Position numbers and translations under genes: made by a program | NCBI GenBank assembly: GCA_012960845.1 | Contig: DUAN01000207.1 | Span: 1 to 50,293 of the forward strand | Length of the DNA: 50,293 nucleotides | Reading direction: 5' to 3' | From: Planctomycetota bacterium | GTDB lineage: Bacteria > Planctomycetota > UBA8108 > UBA1146 | Notes under the pieces: model-generated | What the model was told of the DNA's origin: nothing | The model's database searches: none | The model's input: only the letters and a program-made list of their open reading frames with translations | In this document: positions 20,701-27,349 of the stretch, one piece after another | Numbering within the stretch: position 1 is the stretch's first letter | Layout: each line of letters opens with the position of its first letter

Positions 20701-21756
20701 GTGCAAGGCAACATCGCCGAGCAGGACTTCACGATCACCGTGCTCGATATCGATGGGCCGACGATTGCCGACTTGCCGCTGGATCAACTACTCAGCAACG
20801 ATCCGGGTAGTTGCGGTGCGATGGCCAGTTGGATCGAACCGACCGCCAGTGATTGCAGTGATCTCGATCCTCTGGTCAGTTCTATCGCCAACGGTTCTTT
20901 CCTGGCTCCGGGACTGACGATAGTGACCTACACCGTCATCGATGTGCACGGCAATCAATCTCAGGCGAGTTTCAACATCGAAGTCGTCGATGATGTTGGG
21001 CCAATCATCAGTGGATTGCAGCGACTGGTTTCCAGTAATTCGAGTGCAGGACAGTGTGGAACCTCGGTCTTCTGGCCCGAGCCTACCACCGCGGATGATT
21101 GCGGCGTGGCCTCGGTCCAGTCGAGCGCGCCTGCTGGATCCTTCTTCCCGGTGGGAGAGAGCGTGGTCACTTACACCGCCATCGATGTCCACGGAAACTC
21201 CACATCCGCAGAGATGCTGGTGGTCGTTTCTGATGTGGAACCTCCGCAGGTGGTCAATCTTCCGGGACCGATCGTGACCAATCCAGATCCTGCAACTTGC
21301 ACTGCAACGGTGATCTGGGGAGTGATCAATTACATCGACAACTGCTCCGATGTCACCGTCAGTACCTCGCTACCTTCTGGTTCGATCATTCAGGTGGGTG
21401 TCACTGAAGTGCTGGTGACCGCAACAGATGCCTCGGGAAATACAACTACCGACATCTTCACGATCACCGTAGAAGAGTGCACGTCCGATTTCGTTCGAGG
21501 AGATGCAAATGATGATGGAACGATCGATATCACCGATGCAGTCGTGATCATCGGTTACATATTCCAGGGACTACAGTTCACCTGTCTCGATGCGCTGGAT
21601 GACAATGACGATGGTGTGGTCGACATTTCGGACGCCATCTATCACTTCGGTGTTCTGTTCACAGGAGGTCTACCACCACCTCCGCCATTTGATCAGTGTG
21701 GTATCGATCCGACAGAAGACTCACTGATCTGTGACCTGTATCAGAGCTGTCCCTGA
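14725..21756 (+). CDS. Giant secreted protein: beta-propeller-like, calcium-type repeats, 22 HYR domains, dockerin-like end
   Basis: A 2343-residue exoprotein. The frame is open from GTG 14701, but the ATG at 14725 has GGGAGGG five bases upstream and precedes a signal peptide ending near ITPAQC. Residues 40-360 are a Gly-rich repeat region resembling FG-GAP/propeller blades (SISLDGNDLVVGLAG). Residues 364-470 hold six DCNxNxxxDxC repeats. Residues 475-2251 hold 22 HYR repeats of about 80 residues, each with TATD.xGN and usually a Cys pair. The last 92 residues (FVRGDANDDGTIDITDAV, then a second DDNDDGVVDISDAI loop) are a paired EF-hand/dockerin-like module. HYR domains are known adhesive, immunoglobulin-like folds. 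The role is probably cell surface or matrix. It is a paralogue of the gene at 44007. Confidence 0.9.
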   Translation: MSRDSRTLMDDPQWISVISAIRWWSLMVVMTVGIVDITPAQCVIDAEPMGLSLTDTHVVMDGNWAAISDGITIEVLNRDTGAWLSHQSIDLLGATLGSISLDGNDLVVGLAGEIWFFSFDGLSWNQSSIISGVGTGLADPSWGSVLDHSGDLLAVGAAATDEVYFYTRVFDGVGASSWISSGTVAGTLGSGLGTTVSLSGNFVSVTAPAVSEVLTYEYQGIATNQWLLDVTHPLAGGSGTSISLDQSTGELRLLLPSGLGANIFLRGATGWAPESTFIFTALVDRRMELSGDHALVTTDCGLRLFSRSVAGWNSGFRIETVNAVDPCLLVPGGSNVQPLALTASSAMFVSQAGTQFLASLVFTDCNGNGVLDSCDLAVGIPDCDGNGIPDSCDFATGLVDCNNNNILDPCEIVQGFSVDCNGNGVPDSCDLAAGMDCNGNSLVDSCEIDAGDVSDCNLNSIPDTCDALAGTPYDTTPPVIAGMPADITITIGSGQCDSAANWTAPTASDTCSLTTISSSHNSGDLFASGVTTVIYTATDEVGNVTELSFLVTVLEPDAPFFISVPGTIIAAADPLSCSTAVTWTPPFALDTNNCSFPTITSDLLPGDIFQMGATTVTVTATDASGNAVQSSFVVNVVDSSAPIIEQLPDMVISTQPTTCLGAAIWAEPQVTDCSSFFVTSTSSSPSLVTFAGRVVTYVAVDVLGSSSQMSFSITIVDDTPPTLTGVPGSVTMVPPVGTCGATLDWTLPVAFDGCGVVSLVSGFEPPATFGVGSTTVTYTATDTSGNETTQSFTVDVLDIDFPVFTSSPGLIEVVASGTECSAVVTWVEPVAVDCTSVTMTSSHLPGSVFPIGSHQVTYTATDPLGRASTIAFTVSVVDVTAPTLVGAPADMTVTTNPTECTAIATWPQPTAADSCSIAVLTTNVEPGTALPVGVTAVTYTVTDESLNTVLHTFFVTVTDAAAPVFDITMADVQSGTDLGICAAQVFWTEPVISDDCTAPTVVKSHPQGAFFDLGTTTVTYTATDGGGNSTSQSFNVTVTDVEAPGFFQMPANQIQACLPGDCTAAVTWTHPLVLDHCEAVTFQVSNNPGDIFPLGDTVVTYTSADSLLNESSQSFTVTVVDQEVPFFTSTLPDINLPIEAGLCTAQATWVDPTAEDFCGTVTLGSSHPSGFLFNIGTTPVIYTCIDESGNSSTLSFNVTVADIENPQILTMPQSFSIGTQADSCTGIPTWAEPSVVDCDSVTLVSTHDSGAALPLGDTVVTYTATDFTGNQTNMSFTVTVTDGVSPQFTSVPANLIVTTQPGSCGAGVSWAEAVALDHCSLVAISYDPPQGATFPLGISVVTVTALDQDLNSSSATFTVEIVDNENPVQVSGPPAQVILANPAGTCQVAGAWEVPAFADNCTTNLSVTSTHQPGDMLPIGETLVTYTCQDEGLNQVETSFSVVVVDTTAPTIDSMPFDVEVVTAFDACQAVATWGLPQASDCSEFIMESDVASGSILEIGIHIINFNFTDVHGNVSSDSILVRILDGEIPLIHGSLPDITIDTAVGTCSVVAIWPEPTTTDCTASALESNLASGSSFSVGTTTVVYTASDSAGNQSSTSFDVTVLDATPPVIVTMPPDMTLDSPVGACQVVATWAEPQATDCVSYLFSSDVPSGSLFPIGTTPVTYTATDPVGNSSSASFTVTVLDVEAPQIVTMPASITVDSTLGSCTGLASWEPATASDCSTISTIEASHVSGSAFSLGTTTVTYTATDVYGNSSSADFQVTVLDVETPIITDLPAPVEVDNTPGLCSAPATWLAPSSNDCSSVLMTSDFSSGSTFPVGTSLVTYTAVDSNGNSSQASFEVIVADVEAPFFVNVASQLTFFTSAGECVGVASWDPAQAGDLCGFATVTSSHSPGMVFPLGDSQVTHTATDESGNSITQITQITMVDGEAPVISGMPLDIVLEAPTGECSIAVTWAAPSTTDCTAVTLVGSETPGALFPIGVHPVTYTATDVQGNIAEQDFTITVLDIDGPTIADLPLDQLLSNDPGSCGAMASWIEPTASDCSDLDPLVSSIANGSFLAPGLTIVTYTVIDVHGNQSQASFNIEVVDDVGPIISGLQRLVSSNSSAGQCGTSVFWPEPTTADDCGVASVQSSAPAGSFFPVGESVVTYTAIDVHGNSTSAEMLVVVSDVEPPQVVNLPGPIVTNPDPATCTATVIWGVINYIDNCSDVTVSTSLPSGSIIQVGVTEVLVTATDASGNTTTDIFTITVEECTSDFVRGDANDDGTIDITDAVVIIGYIFQGLQFTCLDALDDNDDGVVDISDAIYHFGVLFTGGLPPPPPFDQCGIDPTEDSLICDLYQSCP
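15814..16133 (+). repeat. Six DCNxNGxxDxC calcium-type repeats (coding)
   Basis: Six tandem units of about 17-20 residues with the pattern DCN-G-N-G-x-x-D-S-C-D/E. The spacing of Asp/Asn resembles thrombospondin type 3 calcium-binding loops, and the two Cys could form a disulfide in each unit. The same unit occurs 18 times in the paralogue at 44007. Confidence 0.85.
16147..21477 (+). repeat. Array of 22 HYR domains (coding)
   Basis: The array covers 5331 bp, i.e. 22 modules of about 81 residues. Module starts follow (T/E/N)xP at each boundary, and ends follow VTV(L/V/T)D. Most modules have a first Cys near residue 20 (e.g. GSC, GTC) and a second near residue 36 (SDCS, TDCT, DHC). Sequence between modules is diverged at DNA level, so the array is old rather than newly amplified. 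Confidence 0.9.
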
Positions 21757-21785
21757 TCTGCTTGGACCACAATTTCGATTCTAGT

Positions 21786-21820
21786 CAGCCCTGTCGGTTT
21801 CCACCGGCAGGGCTGTTCTC
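21786..21820 (+). terminator. Rho-independent-type terminator after giant HYR gene
   Basis: A 13-bp stem (CAGCCCTGTCGGT, 21786-21798, with 21803-21815; one G-T wobble) and a TTCC loop, followed by TTCTCTT. It lies 30 bp after the stop codon and separates this gene from the PVC-type cytochrome gene. Confidence 0.85.
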
Positions 21821-21863
21821 TTGGAGGTGCAGCATCGAAAGACCTCAAAGAAGTGGTTAAGCA

Positions 21864-21872
21864 CCCCCCCCC
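21864..21872. repeat. C9 homopolymer tract
   Basis: Nine consecutive C residues directly abut the -35 element of the promoter at 21873. Such tracts are prone to slippage, which could change the sequence immediately upstream of the promoter but not its spacer. Confidence 0.8.
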
Positions 21873-21901
21873 TTGACGGGAGGGAAGTAGAAACCTATGA
21901 A
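21873..21901 (+). promoter_or_regulatory. Predicted sigma70-type promoter of PVC-type cytochrome gene
   Basis: TTGACG (21873-21878) and TATGAA (21896-21901) are 17 bp apart. The predicted start of transcription, about 21908, leaves a leader near 40 nt with AGGAGG before the ATG at 21947. This supports that ATG over the upstream in-frame start at 21821. Confidence 0.6.
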
Positions 21902-21946
21902 AGAGATCTCTACTCGTTGTCTGGATCCCGAGGTCAGGAGGTGCCG

Positions 21947-24900
21947 ATGTTCGCTCGTATCCACCGTAATCTATCGCTGGTGATGTCCTTCATGGTGTTG
22001 CTCTGCTGGGTGACCTCGAACCCGTTGGATGCTCAGGAGCCGCAGCCGGCGCCCGCCGACTCGCAGCAGATTCAGTGGCCCGATGAGGCGAGTGATGCAC
22101 TCGATCTTCTCGAAATCCCGGCTGGATATCTGAAAAGACTGGTTGCAGCAGAGCCGCTGGTGAGAGATCCGGTCGCCTTCGGCATCGATGAGCATGGACG
22201 CGCCTACATCTGTGAATCTGCGCGGCAAGAGGATGGCGTGGAGGACAATCGATCGAGTGCATTCTGGCTGCTCGATGATCTGGCACTCCAAACTGTCGAT
22301 GACCGGCTGGCGATGTACGAGAAGCACAAGGATCGTCGACAGGGAGGAATGGACTACTACAGCGCACATGATGATCGACTGGCTCGGCTGATCGACACCG
22401 ATGGCGACGGTATCCTCGATTCCCGAAATCTGTTCACTACAGGATATACTGCGCCCCTCGATGGAACCCTGGCGGGCGTGCTGGTCGAAGATGGCAAGGC
22501 CTGGATCACCAATATTCCGCACCTGTGGCTGGCGACCGATGCGGATGACGATGGTGTGGCGGAGCAGCACGTCTCGTTGCAACGTGGATTTGGCATTCGA
22601 ATCGCGTTGCGTGGTCACGACATGCATGGCCTGGTTCGGGGGCCCGATGGCAGGATCTACTGGTCCATCGGAGACCGGGGTTATCACCTCACCACCGCAG
22701 ACGGCAGATTGCTGGCCGATCCTGGATCGGGTGCAGTGTTTCGCTGTGAACCCGATGGCAGCGACCTGGAAGTGGTCCATGTCGGATTGAGGAACCCGCA
22801 GGAACTGGCGTTCAACGACCAGGGCGATCTGTTCACCGGGGATAACAACTCCGATGCAGGAGACAAAGCACGACTGGTGCAGATCGTCTGGGGCGGAGAA
22901 ACCGGCTGGCGAATGGAGTACCAGACGCTGGAAGGTGCCAATCGACGGGGTCCGTGGAATCAGGAGGGGATCTGGCAACTCGATCATCCAGTGCGGCCGG
23001 CGTGGGCGTTGGCTCCCATCGCTCATCTGACCAGTGGACCCTCGGGGTTTGTCCACTATCCAGGTACCGGGTTGCCGGAACACAATCGCGATTGCTTCTT
23101 CCTCTGTGATTTTCGCGGCACTCCAGGGAGTTCTGCGGTGTGGAGATTCGAGCTCGAGCAGGATGGAGCCGGATTCGAGCTTTCTAGCCCGGAAATTTTC
23201 GTCAACAAGGTGCTCTGTACCGATGTGGATTTCACTCCCGATGGCAAGATGTGGATCTCTGCCTGGGGAGGCGGCTGGGTGTCGACTGACCGTGGTCGTT
23301 TGATGGAGGTGTGGCATCCCGAAAGCCAGAAGCAGAGTCAGCAACACCGTGTCGGGCACTGGCTCACCACCGATCTCGAGAAACTCAAGCCCTCGCAGTT
23401 GAGCAGTCTACTGGGACATCCAGATCGGAGAGTGCGCCAGCGGGTGCAGTTTCATCTCGCCGGGGGCACTGCTGACTCCATCCAGTTGTTGCTCGATGCG
23501 GCACTCGACGGAGAGAACCTGAGAGTCCGGCGCCACGGTATCTGGGGAGTGGGGCAGTGGGCCAGGGTCCATCAAGAAGGCTCCTCCAGGGCAGTACAGG
23601 CGCTGGCACGCCTCTGCGATGACGAGGAGGCAGAAGTGCGCGAACAACTGGCCAGAGTACTGGGAGAACTGCGAGGTGGGCCGATCAGCCCGCTGGTTCG
23701 CCTGCTCGATGACCCTGCTCCTCGCGTCAAGTTTCATGCGGCACTGGCGATCGGACGCATCGGAGTGCCGGAAGCGGTCGAGCGATTGGTGGAGATGGCG
23801 GCCATCGATGGCCCGCTGGATCCGCTGTTGCGTCATGCCGCAGTGATGGGCCTGGCAGGTTCAGCCAATGACGTGGATCTCTTTCTTCGAAGCAACGATG
23901 AGGATCGAGAAGTCCGCCTCGCGGTATTGCTGGCACAGCGCAAGCGAGGTCATCCCGGTTTCCACTTTCCCAGAAGATCGAGTGATGCCCCGTCAGTCTC
24001 GCCGCAGGTCGATCCGTATCTGAAGTATTTCTTGCTCGATGAAGATCCCGAAATTCGTACCGAGGCGGCGCGAGCGATTCACGACCTGCCGATCCCCGGG
24101 TCCCTCAGCATGCTGGCCGATCAAGTCCTGAGTGTGGCGGCCGCTCCAGATGGCGCACTGGAATCGATGGGGGAGTACCGGATGCCGTTTCTCAGGCGCG
24201 CCATCGATGCGGCTCTGCGCCACGGAGAACCAGTTCATGCGGCGGGGCTGGCTCGCCTTGCCGGTCGCTCCGACGTGCCAGCGGAAGCGAAACGAGAGGC
24301 GCTGAGAGCGCTGGCCCAGTGGTACCAACCAGACCCCCGTGATCGGGTTTCAGGCAAGATTCGCCCCTATCAGGGAGCTCCAAGGAAACGCCTCGAGGTG
24401 GCTCCATTGCTCCGGTCCGGATTGCTGGAGGTGATGCAGTCGGCAGGAGATCTGGCTGGGGAGGCGCAGAGGGTCGCCAGTATTCACGGAGTGGTCTTGC
24501 CGCTCGAAGTCAACCAGCGGATTCTCGCCGATGGTTCACAGAAGACGAGGTTTCGCATCCAGGCGTTGCAACAGATCGTCAGCGGTCATCCTGCTCAGGC
24601 GGATGCCGGTCGCATGCTGGCGCGCAAGAGTGGCGACCCCCACCTCCAGGTCGAGGTGGAGAAGCTGGATTCGGATCGTGACAGGAGGGTCCAGGCGCTG
24701 ATTCAGCTGGCCACCGAGGGGCCAGACATGGAACTGCAGCAGCAGGCGATCCGGGCGCTGGGAGACGATCTCGACCAGCCCCAGGCGCTGGATCAGGTGC
24801 GACTCTGGCTCGATTCCCTGGAAGCAGGAACACTGGCCCCAGAACTGGCGCTGGATGTGATGGTGGCCGCCTCGAAGGCTGGTGAAGCTGCGCTAGTGGA

Positions 24901-25258
24901 GCGGGCGGTTCAATTGAAGGAGGGGAAGGGGGAGGATCGCCTGGCAGACCATCAGTGGGCGCTGGTGGGCGGCCATCGGGAACGTGGCCGCGCCATCTTC
25001 CTCGATCATCCTGCGGCTCAGTGCCAGAGGTGCCACTCGGTGAGAGGACAGGGAGGAGTGGCAGGTCCGGCGCTGGACGGGGTGGGCTCGAGACTTCAGG
25101 CGGATCAGATTCTTCGCAGCCTGGTCGATCCGTCGGCAGAATTGGTCGAAGGATATGAAACGGGGACTGGAGTCTCGGCGATGCCGGAGTTCCACTGGGC
25201 ACTCAGCGGGGATGAAATACGCAATTTACAGGCATATGTTAGCGGGCTAACAGATTGA
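21947..25258 (+). CDS. PVC-type dehydrogenase/HEAT/cytochrome c fusion protein
   Basis: A 1103-residue exported heme protein of a type abundant in planctomycetes and verrucomicrobia. The start is ATG 21947 with AGGAGG upstream, giving signal peptide MFARIHRNLSLVMSFMVLLC. Residues about 50-470 form a beta-propeller related to sugar (sorbosone/glucose) dehydrogenases (LKRLVAAEPLVRDPVAFGID, LRGHDMHGLVRGPDGRIYW, FTGDNNSDAGDKARLV). Residues about 480-1000 are HEAT-like helical repeats (VRRHGIWGVGQWA, VKFHAALAIGRIG). The C-terminal cytochrome c has CQRCH (1026-1030) and a likely axial Met1079 in SAMPEF. The segment between them is much shorter than usual for this family. Oxidation of a sugar or alcohol is inferred from the family; the substrate is unknown. 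Confidence 0.88.
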   Translation: MFARIHRNLSLVMSFMVLLCWVTSNPLDAQEPQPAPADSQQIQWPDEASDALDLLEIPAGYLKRLVAAEPLVRDPVAFGIDEHGRAYICESARQEDGVEDNRSSAFWLLDDLALQTVDDRLAMYEKHKDRRQGGMDYYSAHDDRLARLIDTDGDGILDSRNLFTTGYTAPLDGTLAGVLVEDGKAWITNIPHLWLATDADDDGVAEQHVSLQRGFGIRIALRGHDMHGLVRGPDGRIYWSIGDRGYHLTTADGRLLADPGSGAVFRCEPDGSDLEVVHVGLRNPQELAFNDQGDLFTGDNNSDAGDKARLVQIVWGGETGWRMEYQTLEGANRRGPWNQEGIWQLDHPVRPAWALAPIAHLTSGPSGFVHYPGTGLPEHNRDCFFLCDFRGTPGSSAVWRFELEQDGAGFELSSPEIFVNKVLCTDVDFTPDGKMWISAWGGGWVSTDRGRLMEVWHPESQKQSQQHRVGHWLTTDLEKLKPSQLSSLLGHPDRRVRQRVQFHLAGGTADSIQLLLDAALDGENLRVRRHGIWGVGQWARVHQEGSSRAVQALARLCDDEEAEVREQLARVLGELRGGPISPLVRLLDDPAPRVKFHAALAIGRIGVPEAVERLVEMAAIDGPLDPLLRHAAVMGLAGSANDVDLFLRSNDEDREVRLAVLLAQRKRGHPGFHFPRRSSDAPSVSPQVDPYLKYFLLDEDPEIRTEAARAIHDLPIPGSLSMLADQVLSVAAAPDGALESMGEYRMPFLRRAIDAALRHGEPVHAAGLARLAGRSDVPAEAKREALRALAQWYQPDPRDRVSGKIRPYQGAPRKRLEVAPLLRSGLLEVMQSAGDLAGEAQRVASIHGVVLPLEVNQRILADGSQKTRFRIQALQQIVSGHPAQADAGRMLARKSGDPHLQVEVEKLDSDRDRRVQALIQLATEGPDMELQQQAIRALGDDLDQPQALDQVRLWLDSLEAGTLAPELALDVMVAASKAGEAALVERAVQLKEGKGEDRLADHQWALVGGHRERGRAIFLDHPAAQCQRCHSVRGQGGVAGPALDGVGSRLQADQILRSLVDPSAELVEGYETGTGVSAMPEFHWALSGDEIRNLQAYVSGLTD

Positions 25259-25504
25259 CACGGCATTGTTTACACGGTCAGATGGAGGTCATTCAGGATT
25301 TTGAGGAGCCTGCTGATTCACGCTCTAAATTGTTTCCTGTTCACTGTTTGTGAGAACGGCCGTGTATCTTGAGGGTTCAGAGGGCCTGGTTTGCTCCTCA
25401 CTCCTCACTCCTTTCCGGATAGGTCCTGTGGCTGTCAGTACGCGGTCGTCCTCACCAACAGTGCCCCACCTGACTGAACCTGAATTCACCGCCATGGTCG
25501 GTAC

Positions 25505-25532
25505 TTGGCAACGACCGATAATTCGATATACT
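25505..25532 (+). promoter_or_regulatory. Predicted sigma70-type promoter in the 744-bp gap
   Basis: TTGGCA (25505-25510) and TATACT (25527-25532) are separated by 16 bp. If used, transcription would start near 25539 and give the cohesin-like gene at 26003 a leader of about 460 nt, or drive a separate RNA. Confidence 0.45.
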
Positions 25533-25896
25533 CGGGGATGCTTGGGCTCTTTTCAGTTCGGAATCATAGATGGGCACTGTCGGTCAAGATGGCCGATATT
25601 ACCTCTGAATGGTCGCTGATATTGCCTGTGAGTTCATGGTGTGCCGGATCGGGTGCGAATGAACTTCGAGGAGGTGGGTCAGGTGTGTGCGACTGAACTC
25701 GGGTCCGACTGAGTTCCAGTGCGAGTCGTTCCTCTCTCACCACGGCTTTGCCGAGGATTTGCAAACTCATTGGGCAGAGCATTGAACAGAAATCTTGATA
25801 CGAGGCGACAGATACGGCCACTCTGGAGAAGTTTGGTTCTTGTCGTCACTCGGAGTGCTTTCAACCAGCACGTGGCTTGGTTGGGCCGATGGCAGT

Positions 25897-25918
25897 TGGA
25901 TCAACGGGTGTTGATCCA
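25897..25918 (+). repeat. Perfect inverted repeat (8-bp arms) in leader region
   Basis: TGGATCAA (25897-25904) and TTGATCCA (25911-25918) enclose CGGGTG. There is no following T-run, so it is not a terminator. It could be an operator or an RNA stem. Confidence 0.6.
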
Positions 25919-25956
25919 GCAATACTGAAAATCATCTGTGTAGGGGTGTGTGAATT

Positions 25957-25975
25957 TTGGGTGTATTTCACCCAA
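25957..25975 (+). repeat. Stem-loop just upstream of ribosome site of cohesin-like gene
   Basis: TTGGGTG (25957-25963) and CACCCAA (25969-25975) enclose TATTT. The stem ends 12 bp before the AAAGGA ribosome site. A comparable stem-loop precedes the ribosome site of the HYR gene at 44007. Confidence 0.55.
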
Positions 25976-26002
25976 GGAGTGACAGCGAAAGGAACTTTGC
26001 AA

Positions 26003-27256
26003 ATGCTTCGCAAAATCATGACTAGCCTGATGGCACTGACCATCGCTTTTTCTATCCAAGCAACAGCGAATGCTGGTGGATCTGATTATACGTTTACCAT
26101 GACTGGTGGATCAGGATCTACTGGAGACAGTTTTACTGCTGCGGCTCTGCTGGACAATGTCGGCGCTGACATCCAGGGGTGGTCTTTGGGGGTCTGCGTT
26201 GATCCCGCTGCACTGACCGTCGATGGTGCTGCCTCTGGTGCAGATACCGCGACTTCAAATGACGGTGATACACCCGACTTCGACCAGATCGGAGTCTTCA
26301 CGACCGGTGCTACGCAGGGCGTCGTGCTCTGCTTTATTGGTTGTTCAGTGATCGGAATCGTATCCGACTTCGAGATGATGACGATGGATGTGACCATCGC
26401 TGGATCCTCCGACACCACCATCAGCTTCTGTGACACCAATGGTACTCCACCGGTGTCCACCGTGGTGGTCAGCGGCGGTGCCAGCATTCCTCCGAATCAG
26501 AACTCTGGTTCGGTGGACGTGATCAACCCCAACCAGATCACTGCGTCCTCTTCGACCGCCGTCCTCGGTGGACCCGCTTCGACGACCGTCAGCCTGGTCA
26601 ATGTCACCATGCCGGCCATCGATGCGGTGCAGGCCAACATGACCTACGATCCTTCGATTGGCATGTTGACCGGTATTGTTCCTGATTTCGCATTCGAGTT
26701 CTGGGCCATCCAGGATCCGACCACGACCCCGGGCTTCATCGTCTTCGGTGGAATTGCGGACCTCGGAGGAGACGGAACCCTCGACAACCTGATCCCAGCG
26801 GCTGCCACCACTGCCCTCTTTACCGTGGGTTGGCAGACGATGGCCGAAGGATCGATGGCCAATGACTTCGTCGACGGCCAGGGAAATCCAGCTCAGGACA
26901 ATGCAGTATGGGCTGGACAGGCCTTCATCGATCAACCGACCCTGGTGGGTGGAACCTTGAGCGTGGTGAACTTCAACCCGTTCACCCGTGGTGACTGCAA
27001 CTCCGACTCGGTGGTCAACATCGCAGACGGAATTAACCTGATCAACTGGCTGTTCCAGCCGGGTTCTCCTGAGCCCCTCTGCAATGACGCATGTGATTCG
27101 AATGACGATGGCATGCTGGATGCCTCGGATGCGATCTACTGCTTCAACTACAGATTCCTTGACGGACCCGCTCCCCTTGCGCCGTTCCCGGGTTCGGATC
27201 TCGATCCGACCCCCGGCGATGGTCTGGGATGCAACGGAGACGCTGACGATCTGTAA
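26003..27256 (+). CDS. Secreted cohesin-like protein with C-terminal dockerin-like module
   Basis: A 417-residue exoprotein. The frame is open upstream to 25877, but the ATG at 26003, preceded by AAAGGA, begins a clean signal peptide ending in SIQATANA. Two beta-rich modules follow, about residues 25-190 (GDSFTAAALLDNVGADIQGW, GVCVDPAAL) and 195-350 (STTVSLVNVTMPAIDAVQAN, MTYDPSIGM); their layout recalls cohesin domains. The last 80 residues (FTRGDCNSDSVVNIADGINL, then DACDSNDDGMLDASDAI) are a two-loop dockerin-like module of the kind that ends the HYR giant at 14725. Likely a surface or extracellular scaffold protein. Cohesin assignment is by pattern only; no enzyme motif is present. A strong terminator follows. 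Confidence 0.8.
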   Translation: MLRKIMTSLMALTIAFSIQATANAGGSDYTFTMTGGSGSTGDSFTAAALLDNVGADIQGWSLGVCVDPAALTVDGAASGADTATSNDGDTPDFDQIGVFTTGATQGVVLCFIGCSVIGIVSDFEMMTMDVTIAGSSDTTISFCDTNGTPPVSTVVVSGGASIPPNQNSGSVDVINPNQITASSSTAVLGGPASTTVSLVNVTMPAIDAVQANMTYDPSIGMLTGIVPDFAFEFWAIQDPTTTPGFIVFGGIADLGGDGTLDNLIPAAATTALFTVGWQTMAEGSMANDFVDGQGNPAQDNAVWAGQAFIDQPTLVGGTLSVVNFNPFTRGDCNSDSVVNIADGINLINWLFQPGSPEPLCNDACDSNDDGMLDASDAIYCFNYRFLDGPAPLAPFPGSDLDPTPGDGLGCNGDADDL

Positions 27257-27283
27257 AGATCATCTGCTGAGATAGAAGATCAT

Positions 27284-27322
27284 GGGCCTTCCGATCAACT
27301 GGATCGGGAGGCCCTTTTTCTT
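27284..27322 (+). terminator. Rho-independent terminator after cohesin-like gene
   Basis: A 13-bp stem (GGGCCTTCCGATC, 27284-27296, with 27302-27314; one G-T wobble) and a 5-base loop, followed by TTTTTCTTT. It is placed 28 bp after the stop codon and before the convergent hemL end. Confidence 0.92.
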
Positions 27323-27349
27323 TCGACCATCTGTCGATCGGGTAATCTC

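Larger units (their letters stand above)
25259..26002. other. 744-bp region without a convincing gene; structured leader candidate
   Basis: No open frame here has a convincing ribosome site or recognisable protein. The stretch holds a promoter-like pair at 25505-25532, an imperfect hairpin at 25692-25720 (ACTGAACTC with GAGTTCCAGT), a perfect 8-bp stem at 25897-25918 and a 7-bp stem at 25957-25975. It may be a long 5' leader of the next gene or contain a small RNA. Confidence 0.5.

Noticed and set aside
16147-21477. Regular repeats considered as a CRISPR array
   Set aside because: The periodicity is about 240 bp, coding and in frame, with diverged DNA; it is an HYR domain array.
21821-21946. 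N-terminal extension of the PVC-type cytochrome gene
   Set aside because: It would precede the predicted promoter and put non-signal sequence before the signal peptide; ATG 21947 has AGGAGG.
21971-23359. 462-codon minus-strand frame
   Set aside because: It lies opposite the conserved propeller domain of the PVC-type protein; codon bias produces such shadows.
25255-25283. Perfect TTGACA -35 element overlapping the stop codon of the PVC-type gene
   Set aside because: The hexamer 17 bp downstream (TCAGAT) is a poor -10; the pair at 25505 is better.
25350-25619. 89-codon plus-strand frame in the long gap
   Set aside because: No ribosome site, odd composition and no recognisable family; left as unannotated gap.
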